Positions 1 to 14,857 of a stretch of 64,000 bases of DNA are shown piece by piece. The stretch's first letter is position 1. Every line of letters starts with the position of its first letter. The position numbers and the translations under genes are program-made. Under the pieces are notes generated by a model. That model saw only the letters and a program-made list of their open reading frames with translations. It did not search any database and was not told the origin of the DNA. The stretch is from Diphasiastrum complanatum (lineage: Eukaryota; Streptophyta; Lycopodiopsida; Lycopodiales; Lycopodiaceae): the NCBI GenBank assembly GCA_029204225.1, contig CM055106.1, positions 16,917,314 through 16,981,313 of the forward strand, in the 5' to 3' direction.

Positions 1-897
1 TCAAGGAACCTCCCCTTGCTCCAAGGTGCCTTCAAACTCCTCTTGTAGATGGCTGCCCAAGCTCCAAGCTTTCAAGGTCCTCCTCTCCTCTTGTGTTCCA
101 AGGAACCAACAAAAGTAGACACACAAGTGGCCTCAAGAATTCACCACCCAACCATAGCTAGACTCAAGCAAATGCAAGCAAGCATAAATGCCAATCTAGC
201 ACCCCCTTGCTACATTAACATTCACATAATCACCATCACATACTAAGCATGCTCAAGATCCTAGCACCATGTAAGTCCCATACCAAAGATAGTGATCCTC
301 TCAAGAGAATGCTCACAACAATAGTGTTGTCTACTATCAAGACTCAACACGAGAGTAGAAGCTAGCATAACAAGAATTCTTCCCCTCCCTATGGGCGCCC
401 TTCTCCTCTCTTATATATGGGGAAATCCTCCCCTCTAAACACTACTTGATGACTAGGAAATATGCAATCTATGGGACCATGAAGAGCGTAAAGCTAAATC
501 CTAGATGGAGAGCTAACAAATGAGTGGTGAGTATACTAGCAACTTTTCTAATGTTCTCGAGGATAGACCTGAATTTAGAAGGATGGTACGTGGAAACTAC
601 TTGCAAGCACAAAGAAGATTGCAAGCCAAGTAATGGTAAGATCCCAGCTTTCTGGCTATTTCAAGTTTAACTTAAAAGTCAACAAAATCAGGCAAGAGTA
701 CAAAACGTTCAGTTTTAACTAGAAATAATCAGCTCCAAGCCATACAAATAAGCTAGCAAAGAGGTTTCAAATAAGAATCTGATGTCACTACAATTTTAGA
801 TTTAACTAGAAACAATCGGCTCCAAGCCATACAAATAGGCTAGCAAAGCAATTTTAAATGAGAGTCTGATGATACTATTATAAACATTTTTACATAC
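1..897 (-). other. UTP11 intron 4 (part), no exon seen
   Basis: This stretch follows the GTATG donor of UTP11 exon 4, so it should be intron 4, continuing off the left edge. I read the minus strand for the next conserved UTP11 segment and found none. It contains two near-copies of a short phrase (around 715-745 and 803-835, sharing 'tccaagccatacaaata') and no coding region I can support. Confidence 0.5.
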
Positions 898-991
898 CTT
901 TTTCTCCGCTTGAGCTTTATTCAAGACATACTTAATATCTTGTGTCTTCATTAGCTGCAGTTCCTCATGGGTGTATTGCTTTGCCTCACTT
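898..991 (-). CDS. UTP11: UTP11 exon 4
   Basis: 94 nt encoding SEAKQYTHEELQLMKTQDIK then YVLNKAQAEKK, matching the family pattern of a predicted helix with LMKTQD. It ends in phase 0 before GTATG at 897. Confidence 0.9.
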
Positions 992-3078
992 CTACAATAC
1001 CAGTGAAGTTACTTCATAATAGAACACAACAATGGCTCAAGTGAAGACTGCAAAATATTTTTGAAATCACAATTGGGTTTGCAAACAAAACACCTCAAAA
1101 TTTAACAAAGAAAGCTTACTTGGGCCTGTGTATCCCACCGATAATATTGGAACTGATCATCTTGAAGTAGAATTCATCAGGATTTCTAGAGGCAGCTTTC
1201 TCCCGTAGATTCTTCAAAACAATGAAACAGTTGTAAGGCTTCATAGGGCCCAAAACTTTCTATTACCTTAATTAATGAAGGTGGACCCTATTTAGATCCC
1301 ATAACTTCAAGCATCACAAACTATATCCTTTTCAAAAAAATTGACTCTTGACCTGAGAGCCATCTAGTACAACGTACATGATCAATGAACTTCATCTACC
1401 TTTAAAGCTCGTTTCAGATTTCAACCTTTTAGACAAAAAACTATGTTCCAATGTTTATCGACGAGAAATGAACAAGTCATTGCCAACACTTGGTAAGCCT
1501 TCTCATGAATTTTGATGCAAAATCGAGAAGTGAGTCGTTCAATATAGACATTGGAATCCAAGTGAAATAAGAAAACCAAAAGCACAATAAGTGAAGTGCG
1601 AGGCTAGATTGGCATCATACCTGAAGTGTCTGCTCTTTTCTATGAAAATCTTTTGCACGAAGTACATAATCCTTGTGTTTCTCCAAAAGGCCATATTTTC
1701 TTCTCTCACCCCTAATGTCATCATATGAAAGGATTCAAGATTTATAAGCACAAAACATCATTGGTGGCTTAATGGCATACTTATGCATCAATCAAAAAGC
1801 CAATTCTAACATTCTCTACTCTATCTTAGCCATTGATTTGTCAGAGATGAGAAAGAAATTAAGTGATCCACAAATTTACAAGTTATTGAACCTTTTAGGT
1901 ACTTAACAGTTGTCGACTGCCAGTTTGTTCTTGCATTTTAAGTATTACAAGCTACAAATAATTATCCTAAATGGGTCAGCCAAGCTTCTATGAAAAATAA
2001 AACCTCTTGTTCAATTCCATTTGTGCTCATGGAGAGGATCAAAAGCGATTGCAAGATAAAAACACAAGGTTTAAGAGCAAGACTGCACATACGTCAAAAA
2101 AAAAAAAACATTCAGGCCTTCCAAGTCTCACAATTTATCATAAAATTGTGAACAAGAAATTATTTCATTCTTGGACATTATTTTGCCCCACGATGTTTGC
2201 ACCTATACAAGTTGGTTAGCCATTTCAAAATAAAACCTAGGCATCAATCATTTAAATGCTAGATAACGAAAATTGCAGCCCATAGAATAGGCTTTTGGCC
2301 AACATTATAATGACTAGATATATGACATTTTGAAATCTTGAAATACGATTTAAACGAATTTCCAAACAATATTTTACCTTGAATATGTTCAAATGTCTAC
2401 ACCCCACAAACTGGGAAACTTTCCAAGTCCATGAATTACAAGCTTCAGCATGCCAAAAGGAGCTTAAAAGCCAATCTTTCAAAGAGCAAATAAAATACAC
2501 TAAGGCATGGAAGTTACCAGCGAGTAATTACGATTTGAGATAATTTTCTAGTATCATACTTGGGGCATCAAATATAGTTGGACCCCTAAACTACATCTAA
2601 AGATTAGAAAACCCAAGGGAACTTCCTACCTATAAGGACAATAGAAGGTTTGTACCAACCCTCATTTAGTGAGTCCTTTTCCAACCTTATTTTGAATCAA
2701 GGATTATGAATGCTCGGTGTAGGTAAGGCTTATTTGGTAGTTGTTGAATGTTGGGATTGCAAGCTTTCTAAGGGGAGACCTAAGAGGTAGTGTTTGTTTT
2801 TTAACAAACTTGTTCTTAAATATTGCTGAGATCTTAGTTAGAGGTATAAAATCAAATGATAGCTTGTTGTTCTATTTTACTATTTACGTATGATTCTCTA
2901 TTTATGGTTTAGTCACAGCCTTGCATCAAGGAACAAAAATATGTTATTAGTACTTGGCTATAATGAACTTACTCATTTAAAAATTACTAAGAAAATGGAT
3001 CACAAACTACTAAGAAACATACGGTTGAGCTCGCTCCTTGTGGGTTCTTCGCTTGACTGCATTCCTGAGAGACGACAT
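898..3078 (-). CDS. UTP11: UTP11-like U3 snoRNP protein, 5' part of gene
   Basis: UTP11 is a component of the nucleolar small-subunit processome, needed for early cleavages of pre-18S rRNA. Four minus-strand exons (3078-3023, 1711-1621, 1211-1120, 991-898) join with GT-AG boundaries into 333 nt, exactly 111 codons. The joined protein shows the UTP11 signatures in order: a start MSSLRNAVKRRTHKERAQPG, then GLLEKHKDYVLRAKDFHRKE (about residues 24-43), REKAASRNPDEFYFKM (51-66), GGIHRPK, and a segment with LMKTQDIKYV. The start at 3078 is the only ATG that fits the conserved N-terminus. The family is usually about 230-260 residues, so roughly the last half lies left of the window. Nothing in the visible exons is broken. 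Assignment rests on the recognisable order of family motifs; exon joins are my inference from splice consensus and frame. Confidence 0.92.
1120..1211 (-). CDS. UTP11: UTP11 exon 3
   Basis: 92 nt encoding NLREKAASRNPDEFYFKMIS and then SNIIGGIHRP. The RNPDEFYFKM stretch is diagnostic of UTP11. The donor is GTAAG, and the final Lys codon is split across intron 3 (128 bp). Confidence 0.92.
1621..1711 (-). CDS. UTP11: UTP11 exon 2
   Basis: 91 nt between an AG acceptor (1713-1712) and a GTATG donor (1620 down). It encodes ERRKYGLLEKHKDYVLRAKD and then FHRKEQTLQ, the most conserved N-terminal block of the family. It ends in phase 0. Intron 1 upstream is about 1.3 kb. Confidence 0.92.
3023..3078 (-). 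CDS. UTP11: UTP11 exon 1 (coding part)
   Basis: Codons 1-18 plus two bases, starting at the ATG at 3078-3076 and ending before a GTATG donor. It is rich in Arg/Lys (KRRTHKER), as is normal for this nucleolar protein. The split Pro codon is completed by the first base of exon 2. Confidence 0.88.
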
Positions 3079-3280
3079 TCTTGCTCCTCTTTCCAACTAT
3101 CAGCTGCAAGCAAGAACAGTCATGTGATGCAAGCCCATCTTTGACCGACATTCAACAAGCGCAACTCTGCAGACTATGACGTTTTTCTCTCAAAGGCAAG
3201 TACCTTTGTGTAAGCAAGCAATTTACAATTTGGAAATGAAGCTTTATCATTTTGACTGATATGAATAGAAAGCTCACACC
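3079..3280 (-). promoter_or_regulatory. UTP11 5' UTR / proximal promoter
   Basis: The sequence immediately upstream of the UTP11 start codon. I see no clear TATA box, which is common for plant ribosome-biogenesis genes. The region between the ATG and the telo-box probably contains the transcription start; this is inference from position only. Confidence 0.4.
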
Positions 3281-3294
3281 AACCCTAACCCTAA
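3281..3294. promoter_or_regulatory. Telo-box (AACCCTAACCCTAAA)
   Basis: Two consecutive plant telomere-type repeats, about 205 bp upstream of the UTP11 start. Telo-boxes are established promoter elements of plant ribosomal-protein and ribosome-biogenesis genes, so the placement fits the function of UTP11. It is unlikely to be telomeric DNA because only two units are present. Confidence 0.6.
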
Positions 3295-3299
3295 ATCCT

Positions 3300-4835
3300 G
3301 ATAATGCGAAATCCATTATCCAAATTTCTTCTTTTCTATACATGAACTGCAAAGCTCTATTTTCGGTATAATCCTTCTTATGCCTCTGCTCTCGGCAAAC
3401 TAACGAACATCTTAAAACTCATCTGCCAAACTAACGAACATTTTACCTCATCGACAAGGTATTCCAATACTGATGCCGTGTACAGCCTCGTCCCTTATTA
3501 ACACGCACCTGATTACGCCCGGCAAGCTTCTGAGATAGCCACTGGTCAAAATAAAAGTCTTTGACTCGGGCAGTTTGTGAGGCTGCCCAGATGCGTTCTT
3601 TTCATTTGTTCATGCGGCTTTGTTAAGGCTGCGATCGGATGGATGCTACCTATACCTGTGGAATGCTGCGTCTATACCTGTGTAGTGCTGCGTGGGCTCA
3701 AACCTGGGTTGTTTGAGGGTGCTGCTATTGTGCTATGGCTGCTACCTATGGACTGTTGAGTGGGCAACTGTGGGCTATTTAGAAATCTGATGCAGGACAG
3801 CACAATTTATGGGTGTTTGTTTTGCATCATCTGTAGCTTCTTGCATCACATTGACTTAGGAGGCTGAAGAAAGAAGGTGATTTTCATTTTCTGTTTTGCT
3901 TGGTGCTCTCAGCTGGATTGAGCTCTGGAAATTGATTGATTGCAAAGAAGTGGAGGGTGCGCGGACCAGAGGTGCGGCCAGGCTGTTTTGTATTTCTTTT
4001 TCTCTATCTCTCTCTCTCTGCTCCACACGCGCGCTATATCTCTCTCCCCGAACCCTAAACCCTAAATAAATTGTAACCCTAATAAACCTTAGTTTTTTTG
4101 AAAAAGCCTCTCTCTCTCCCTCACCTTGGAGTGGGCTCTATCTTTCTCTCTCCACGAGCTGTTTTTCTCAAAAGAAGCCAATTCTTTAACGCATTTGACC
4201 ATTTTCTCGAGACAGCAATGGCAACAAAGACGACCGACCATATTCAAGCTGAAAACATAAATGGTAGCAAACTAATGCAATGGCAGAGTGAAACATGAAT
4301 ACCGAAAGTATTCATCAAGAAAGATTGGATTGATCGTCATTAAGCAAATGGCATGACTCTCACCTGTTTGTAAACTTTTTGTTGTAATGAAATTTGCACG
4401 AATCTGCTTCTTTGTTAGAACAAGCTTAGTTAATGAAGCATAATGCAAATGCTTTCTCTCTTCAATCGTATTGTGACTACCAAGAAGAGAGAGAGAAGAA
4501 AGATTGTTGCGGTTTTGTCAACTTATTAGAAGAAAAGAGAGGAAAAGACCTCTCTCTCTCCAACACATCACATTTTTGATATTTTATCTCTGCAAATCCT
4601 AACCCTAAATTAATCAAAAAGAAATTCCCCTCGAATGGAGCACATTCGTCTCTCCTCTCCCACATACCAAATATAAGTTTTCTCAGCTTGCATAAGTTTA
4701 TGCATGTTTTCTCTCTCTAGAAGTCACGTGCCTTTCAACCACACTTCATAATATTTCAATTGCACGTCAAAGATGTTATATGGCACGCGTGGCCCATTGA
4801 AAATGCAAGAACCAATTTTTCTCCATCACATCCAA

Positions 4836-4838
<3 letters not shown>
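3300..4838. other. Intergenic region with pyrimidine tracts, no recognised gene
   Basis: No coding region could be supported. A phrase with 'aaactaacgaacat' occurs twice near 3398-3442. A pyrimidine-rich stretch at 3990-4180 with telo-box motifs looks like a plant promoter or 5' UTR. A 66-codon open frame at 4098-4298 has no recognisable similarity. Confidence 0.4.
4051..4085 (+). promoter_or_regulatory. Telo-box cluster next to a CT-rich tract
   Basis: Three AACCCTAA-type units (4051-4067 and 4075-4083) lie in a CT-rich context. A further unit lies at 4601-4609. The arrangement resembles plant 5' UTR or promoter DNA of translation-related genes, but no downstream coding exon was recognised. 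Confidence 0.35.

Positions 4839-4894
<56 letters not shown>
4839..4894. repeat. (TC)n microsatellite
   Basis: About 28 uninterrupted TC units. It is followed by G-rich runs (7 G at 4904-4910 and 9 G near 4938-4946). Confidence 0.98.
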
Positions 4895-4898
<4 letters not shown>

Positions 4899-5506
4899 AG
4901 AAGGGGGGGCCCGGAGAAGAGGGCTTACATGTGAAAGGGGGGGGGTCCATTACTTGGAAATAGGCAGTGACCAAGCGGAGGTAAATCGTGGGACTGGGCC
5001 AGCGAGCCCCATTCCCATGTGAAACCACCCACTGTCCCATGTGAAACCACTCATTGCTCTCTATGGCTTTGACACCACTTGCAAAAAAATTAAAGTGGTT
5101 GTTTTAATTGCTCTTTTAAAAGAGAAATATATTTTTTGCAGATGTGTGAATCTTATGGTTTGATTTTCAATAAAGTTATGAACTCTACTCCCCTTTGAAT
5201 TGAAGTGTTTGAGCTCCATTCCACTCTTCGAATATCAAGTGCAAGACTGGAATTTGCATTATAGATCATCATTGCATTCAGGTTGTACTCTAATGCCTAG
5301 CTACCAAACCTTGAAAGTGCATTCAGGCATGATTTGCTTGCCCCTGTGTCACAAAAGCACGAGAGAACAGCCCTCCAGTTTTTCCTTTTTGATCATGCAT
5401 AGTATGGCAATGATATAGATATTTTGATTCTACTCATAAACTACAATACTGCAGAGCGCAAGATCATACAAAAGTCCGCTATTAATTCTGTGAAGTTGAA
5501 GCCCGT

Positions 5507-7150
<1,644 letters not shown>

Positions 7151-8295
7151 ACTTCAATGGGATTTTCTTGTAATCATGCCTCATGACCATCATGCCAAAA
7201 ACTTTTGTTGTCTTGTATAGTCATTGTTTTTACTAGATCAACGTTCATTTCCATGAACTCCACCTCACAAGTGTGGGTTGCATTCGTCACAATGTTCACA
7301 TCAATGAGATTTGTTTGTGCAAACATTGTTTTTGTTGTTTCATTGTTCATGTCCATATATTGAAACTCACATGTGGTTTTTATGTTGTCCTCCACAACGG
7401 GATCGGCTTGTATGTTTTGGTTTTCTGTTGTCCCATGATTGTCCACTTTGGTATTTCCATGACTTTCCTTGATTCTCTCAGGGGTGCATGCCCTCTTGCT
7501 CTTTCCTATGTTCCTTGTCATAGTCTCACTATAGTTTTTGCATGTGATGGTGTTCAAGCCCCCAACAAAAAGGTTATAGACTCGACAATGCTCATATGTG
7601 ATGGTGTTCGCTTCTTGGCCATGGTTCGCTTGTATTTCGTATCATTTAGAGGCCTTTCCAACATAGTCTTTGAGTTATGCAAGTTTGTTGGATTAGTGAT
7701 GTATTCCTTGGTGGACATTCTTTTTGAACCACGTCCGAGACGTGTTCTAGTCACATTGTACTGAAGAGGGAGTATGGTTCTCCTCTTCGGCATATAGCTT
7801 GTTGCTAGTGTTGGAAATTTTCCAAACGTGTCGTGTGCATCTTGTAAAACAGTTGTCATGCGTATCAAGTCAGATATTTCATCACAAGATAGTCCTTGTA
7901 TCTTTATGTGTAGGTTTGCGCACTCACGGTCCAATGTCTGGCGAAGGGCATAGGTTTTGGCTAGCAACATCTCAACTAATTCCTCGTGCTTAGGATTATT
8001 AACATTTATATCAAAATGAACTTCAATGGTCTCTCTCTCTTGTTCACAAAATAGATTTGTTGCCTCCCGTTCGCTTTAAATTTTCTTGCAATTTCATTTT
8101 TCTTTGATCTTCGTCTTGTTTTCGTAGTAGTTTAATCTCTTCACCTTGCATTCAAAGTTTATCCCTCTCCTTTTCTAGCTCTTGTTGGCGAACATTGTAA
8201 AAATTATCCTTATAGATCTCCTTGTGCAAAATTGTGTCACGAAGTTTTTCCCTCACAACTTCCAAGGCCTGCAATCTAGTTTCCAAGTTTGTTAT

Positions 8296-9270
8296 TGTCA
8301 TAAAACGTGGGGATGACTGGCACGCAACGGTTGCTCCAGGCTTTGAGCGTAGGCGTGCGCAGCAGTGAGACAAAAATTGCATTCTGATTAATATCAACAG
8401 TGAGTACAATGGCTTGAAGTAATAACTTCAGCTTGCTGAGCATGATAACGCTGGCTATAGATAACTCTTATTTAAAAAAGAATTTCAAATTAAATTCTTA
8501 CATAGCTTGATTCAGCTAGTATATATATTTACAAGTGTCGAGAGACAAATATCTTACAAGCTTTTAATGCTATTTACGCCAGTCTTTGTATATGTACAAA
8601 GTTGATAACCGCTAACCGCCCTTGGGATATTTGGTTGTCCAGCTGGGTTTTTAGGGTTGATGATAAGTTGGCGATGTCGGTCTGTCAATGTTGCAAAATC
8701 TCGAAAAATCCAAAGGTGCCCTTAGACTGAAGGTATGTAAATCCCTAAGGCGCCCTTAGACTGAAGGCAACAAAAAAGACGCAAAAGCCGAAGCTGTCGT
8801 TAAACTGAAGGCAGCGAAAAAGACGAAAAACGCCGAAGGTGCCTTTAGAATGGTTTCCACGGCATTATGGCCACTGTGTCGCATTTTTCGCGAAGGGGCG
8901 AAAAAGACGAAAAAGGCGAAGGTGCCTGAAAATGGTTTCCAAGGCACTGTGCCTTTGAACTGAAGGTAGCGAAAAAGTCGAAGGTGCCTTAAAAATGGTT
9001 TATAAGGCATTGTGTCACGTTTTTCGCGAAGGCACAAAAAAGGCGAGAAAGACGAAGTGCCTTAAAAATGGTTTCTAAGGCATTATTGCCACCGTGTCGC
9101 ATTTTTCGCAAAGGGACGAAAAAGACGAAAAACGACGAAGGTGTCTAAAAAATGGTTAAGGCATAAAAAATCTCAAAGAAAAAAATGTGAAGGTTTGTAG
9201 TCGGCCTTCGGTTTTCAGGATGCTCATTACTTGAACGATTTGTGTAAGATTGAGCATAAGAAATCTAATA
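8296..9270 (-). repeat. Copia element 3' LTR
   Basis: 975-bp partner of the 5' LTR, with many substitutions and an internal length difference. Relative to the other LTR it lacks sequence around 8335-8360, where the other copy carries the stretch 10450-10530. The divergence indicates an insertion that is not recent. The inner boundary reads TA instead of CA. Confidence 0.9.
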
Positions 9271-9978
9271 CTCCCCCTTAATGTGGATCCTGAAAAACCA
9301 AATTTGATCTTTAGATTTAACATATCGTTAAATCTGAGATGTTGCTCCTTTGATAGAGCCTTTGTGAAATAATTTGTTGCCATATAGTTTGTTCTCCAGA
9401 AAACCAATGCTAGTTCCTTGTTATGCACTTTCTCTCCAAGGTAATGATACATGATTTCAATATGTTTGTTTCGAGAGTGAAATCTTGGATTGAGAGATAG
9501 CGCTATTGTGCTTTGATTGTCACAATAGATTGTTGTAGGAAGTGGTTGTGCAAGGTTGATGTCTGCAAGCAGTTGCCTTAGCCAGATCGCCTCTTTGGTT
9601 GCATTTGTGGGAGCTATGTATTTGGATTCCGTTGATGATAATGCAACTGAGGTCTGCTTCTGGCTGTTCCATGAGATTGGGCCTTGGTTGTATAAAAATA
9701 CAAATCCAGAAGTTGATTTTTAGGTGTCAACATCTCCTACCCAATCCGCATTTGTGTAGGCTTCAAGGATGTTGGCAGTTTGGCTGCCTCCGTAGCAAAT
9801 ATTTAGAGTTTTTGTTGTTTGGATGTACTTCATGACCTTTGTTAGCGCCTTCCAGTGAGTTAGGCCTGGATTTGACAAGAACTATAAGTGTACTAATCGA
9901 ATATTCAAGGTCTAGTCGCGTGCAGATCATTGCGTACATCAGTGAGTTGATGATGGATTGAAACAGGTAGCGCTTCAT
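9271..9978 (-). pseudogene. Copia RT end and RNase H fragment
   Basis: Minus-strand reading gives an RT-RH connection motif (SLMYAMICTRLDLEYS) and then RNase H motifs: YTNADWVGD, KSTSGFVF, SWNSQKQTSVALSSTES, YCDNQSTIAL, RNKHIEI, YFTKALSK. Order and spacing match Ty1/copia. There is an in-frame stop within the VDT-KSTS segment and a frameshift upstream, so it is inactive. The frame ends just before the polypurine tract at 9271-9280. Confidence 0.9.
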
Positions 9979-10025
9979 TTCCTCTTTTTTTGTCTCAGTT
10001 TGAGGAGACTATTCCTTTCATAACT

Positions 10026-10259
10026 TTAGTCCAGGGTCGAGAGGAAAGTGACTTGGTTTGCAGTTGGCCATACCATACTTTTCCAGCACGTTGTTGAGAT
10101 ATCGTTGCTGACTGATAAAAATTCTGGTTTGAGCTCTGTGCCATCAACGATGTCCCACAGTTCTTTGGCTAGAAGTATAACCTTCATCTTGAATTTCCAG
10201 ATATGGTAGTTATCTCCATCGAGTTTGTCAATGAGAGATGAACTAGATGATGGATCCAT
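10026..10259 (-). pseudogene. Copia gag N-terminal fragment
   Basis: Starting at the ATG at 10259 the frame reads MDPSSSSSLIDKLDGDNYHI then WKFKMKVILLAKELWDIVDG, the standard N-terminal Gag signature (W..W-like 'NYHIWKFKM', 'LWDIVDG') of Ty1/copia polyproteins. It is cut off after about 75 residues by the internal deletion. Confidence 0.88.
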
Positions 10260-10390
10260 TCTGGCTAAACGAGATCGTTGGTAGAAACAACGATTGTCGA
10301 AATATTGTTGGTTGTGCATTTGCTAGAAAGATGTCTTGATAGAAACAAGACCGATAATCCATAGTAGGAATGCAGATTACTGAAATGCCT

Positions 10391-10402
10391 GCTCTGATAC
10401 CA
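10391..10402 (-). other. Primer-binding site
   Basis: On the minus strand this is TGGTATCAGAGC, complementary to the 3' end of plant initiator Met-tRNA and typical of Ty1/copia. It abuts the 5' LTR with no spacer. Confidence 0.9.
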
Positions 10403-11455
10403 TGTCGTAAAACGTGGGGATGACCGGCAATGAAAGCTCGAGGCTTTGAGCGTAGGCATGTAGGAACGGAAACGCAACAGTTAGTAGCAGAAATATTCAA
10501 GTAGAATGATTCATACAAATTGCGCAAACGAACAATGCAGTAGTGAGACAAAAATTGCACTATGATTAATATCAACAATGAGTATAATGGCTTGAAATAA
10601 TAACTTCAGCTTGCTGAGCGTGATAACGTTGGCTACATATAACTCTGATCTGAAAAAAAATTTCAAATTAAATTCTTACATAGCTTGATTCAGCTAGTAT
10701 ATATATTTACAAGTGTCGAGAGACAAATATCTTACAAGCTTTTAGTGTTATTTACACCAGTCTTTGTATATGTACAAAGTTGGTAACTGCTAACTGCCCT
10801 TGATATATTTGGTTGTCCAGCTGGGTTTTTAGGATTGATGATAAGTTGGCGACGTAGGTCTGCCAATGTAGCAAAATCCCAAAAAACCCGAAAGTGCCTT
10901 TAGACTGAAGATACGTAGATCCCTAAGGCGTCCTTAGACTGAAGACAGCAAAAAAGGCGCAAAAGCCGAAGCTGCCTTTAAACTGAAGGCAGCAAAAAAG
11001 GCAAAAAAGGCAAAAAAGCCCGAAGGTTCCTTTAGAATGGTTTCCAAGGCATTATGGCCAATGTGTTGCATTTTTTGCAAAGGGGCAAAAAAGGCGAAGG
11101 TGCCTTAAAATGGTTTCCAAGGCATTGGCCCTTTAAACTGAAGGTAGCGAAAAAGTCAAAGGTGCCTTGAAAATGGTTTCTAAGGCATTGTGTCACGTTT
11201 TCTGCGAAGGCACGAAAAAGACAAAAAAGGCGAGAATGGCGAAGGTGTCTTAAAAATGGTTTCTAAGGCAATCTTGCCATTGTGTCGCATTTTTCGCAAA
11301 GAGACGAAAAAGGCGAAGGTGCCTAAAAAATGGTTAAGGCATAAAAAATCTCAAAGGGAAAAATGTGTAGGTCCGAAACATGTAGTCGGCCTTCGGTTTT
11401 CAGGATGCTCATTACTTGAACGATTTGTTTAAGGTTGAGCATAAGAAATCTAACA
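10403..11455 (-). repeat. Copia element 5' LTR
   Basis: 1053-bp LTR, read on the minus strand. Its U3 part (about 10870-11370) is built of imperfect tandem blocks around 'aaggtgcctt', 'atggtttccaaggcatt' and 'gtgtcgcatttttcgc'. It begins TGTTAGATTTC and ends TTTACGACA on the element strand. Confidence 0.92.
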
Positions 11456-11460
11456 GTTAT

Positions 11461-14857
<3,397 letters not shown>

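Larger units (their letters stand above)
8296..11455 (-). mobile_element. Ty1/copia LTR retrotransposon, internally deleted
   Basis: Two direct LTRs (10403-11455, 1053 bp, 5' LTR; 8296-9270, 975 bp, 3' LTR) flank only 1132 bp of internal DNA. Written on the plus strand, the outer ends are TG...CA. The 5-bp target duplication GTTAT lies at 8291-8295 and 11456-11460. On the element's strand, the primer-binding site TGGTATCAGAGC follows the 5' LTR directly, and a polypurine tract AAGGGGGAG precedes the 3' LTR. Inside are the gag N-terminus and the end of RT plus RNase H. Protease, integrase and most of RT are missing, so it cannot be autonomous. A related LTR lies at 62388-63153. Confidence 0.93.

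Noticed and set aside
1539-1751. 70-codon minus-strand open frame
   Set aside because: Wrong frame relative to UTP11 exon 2, which lies inside it.
7273-7764. 163-codon plus-strand open frame
   Set aside because: Opposite strand of the decayed coiled-coil coding remnant. Its composition (Cys, Val, Phe-rich) looks like an antisense shadow.
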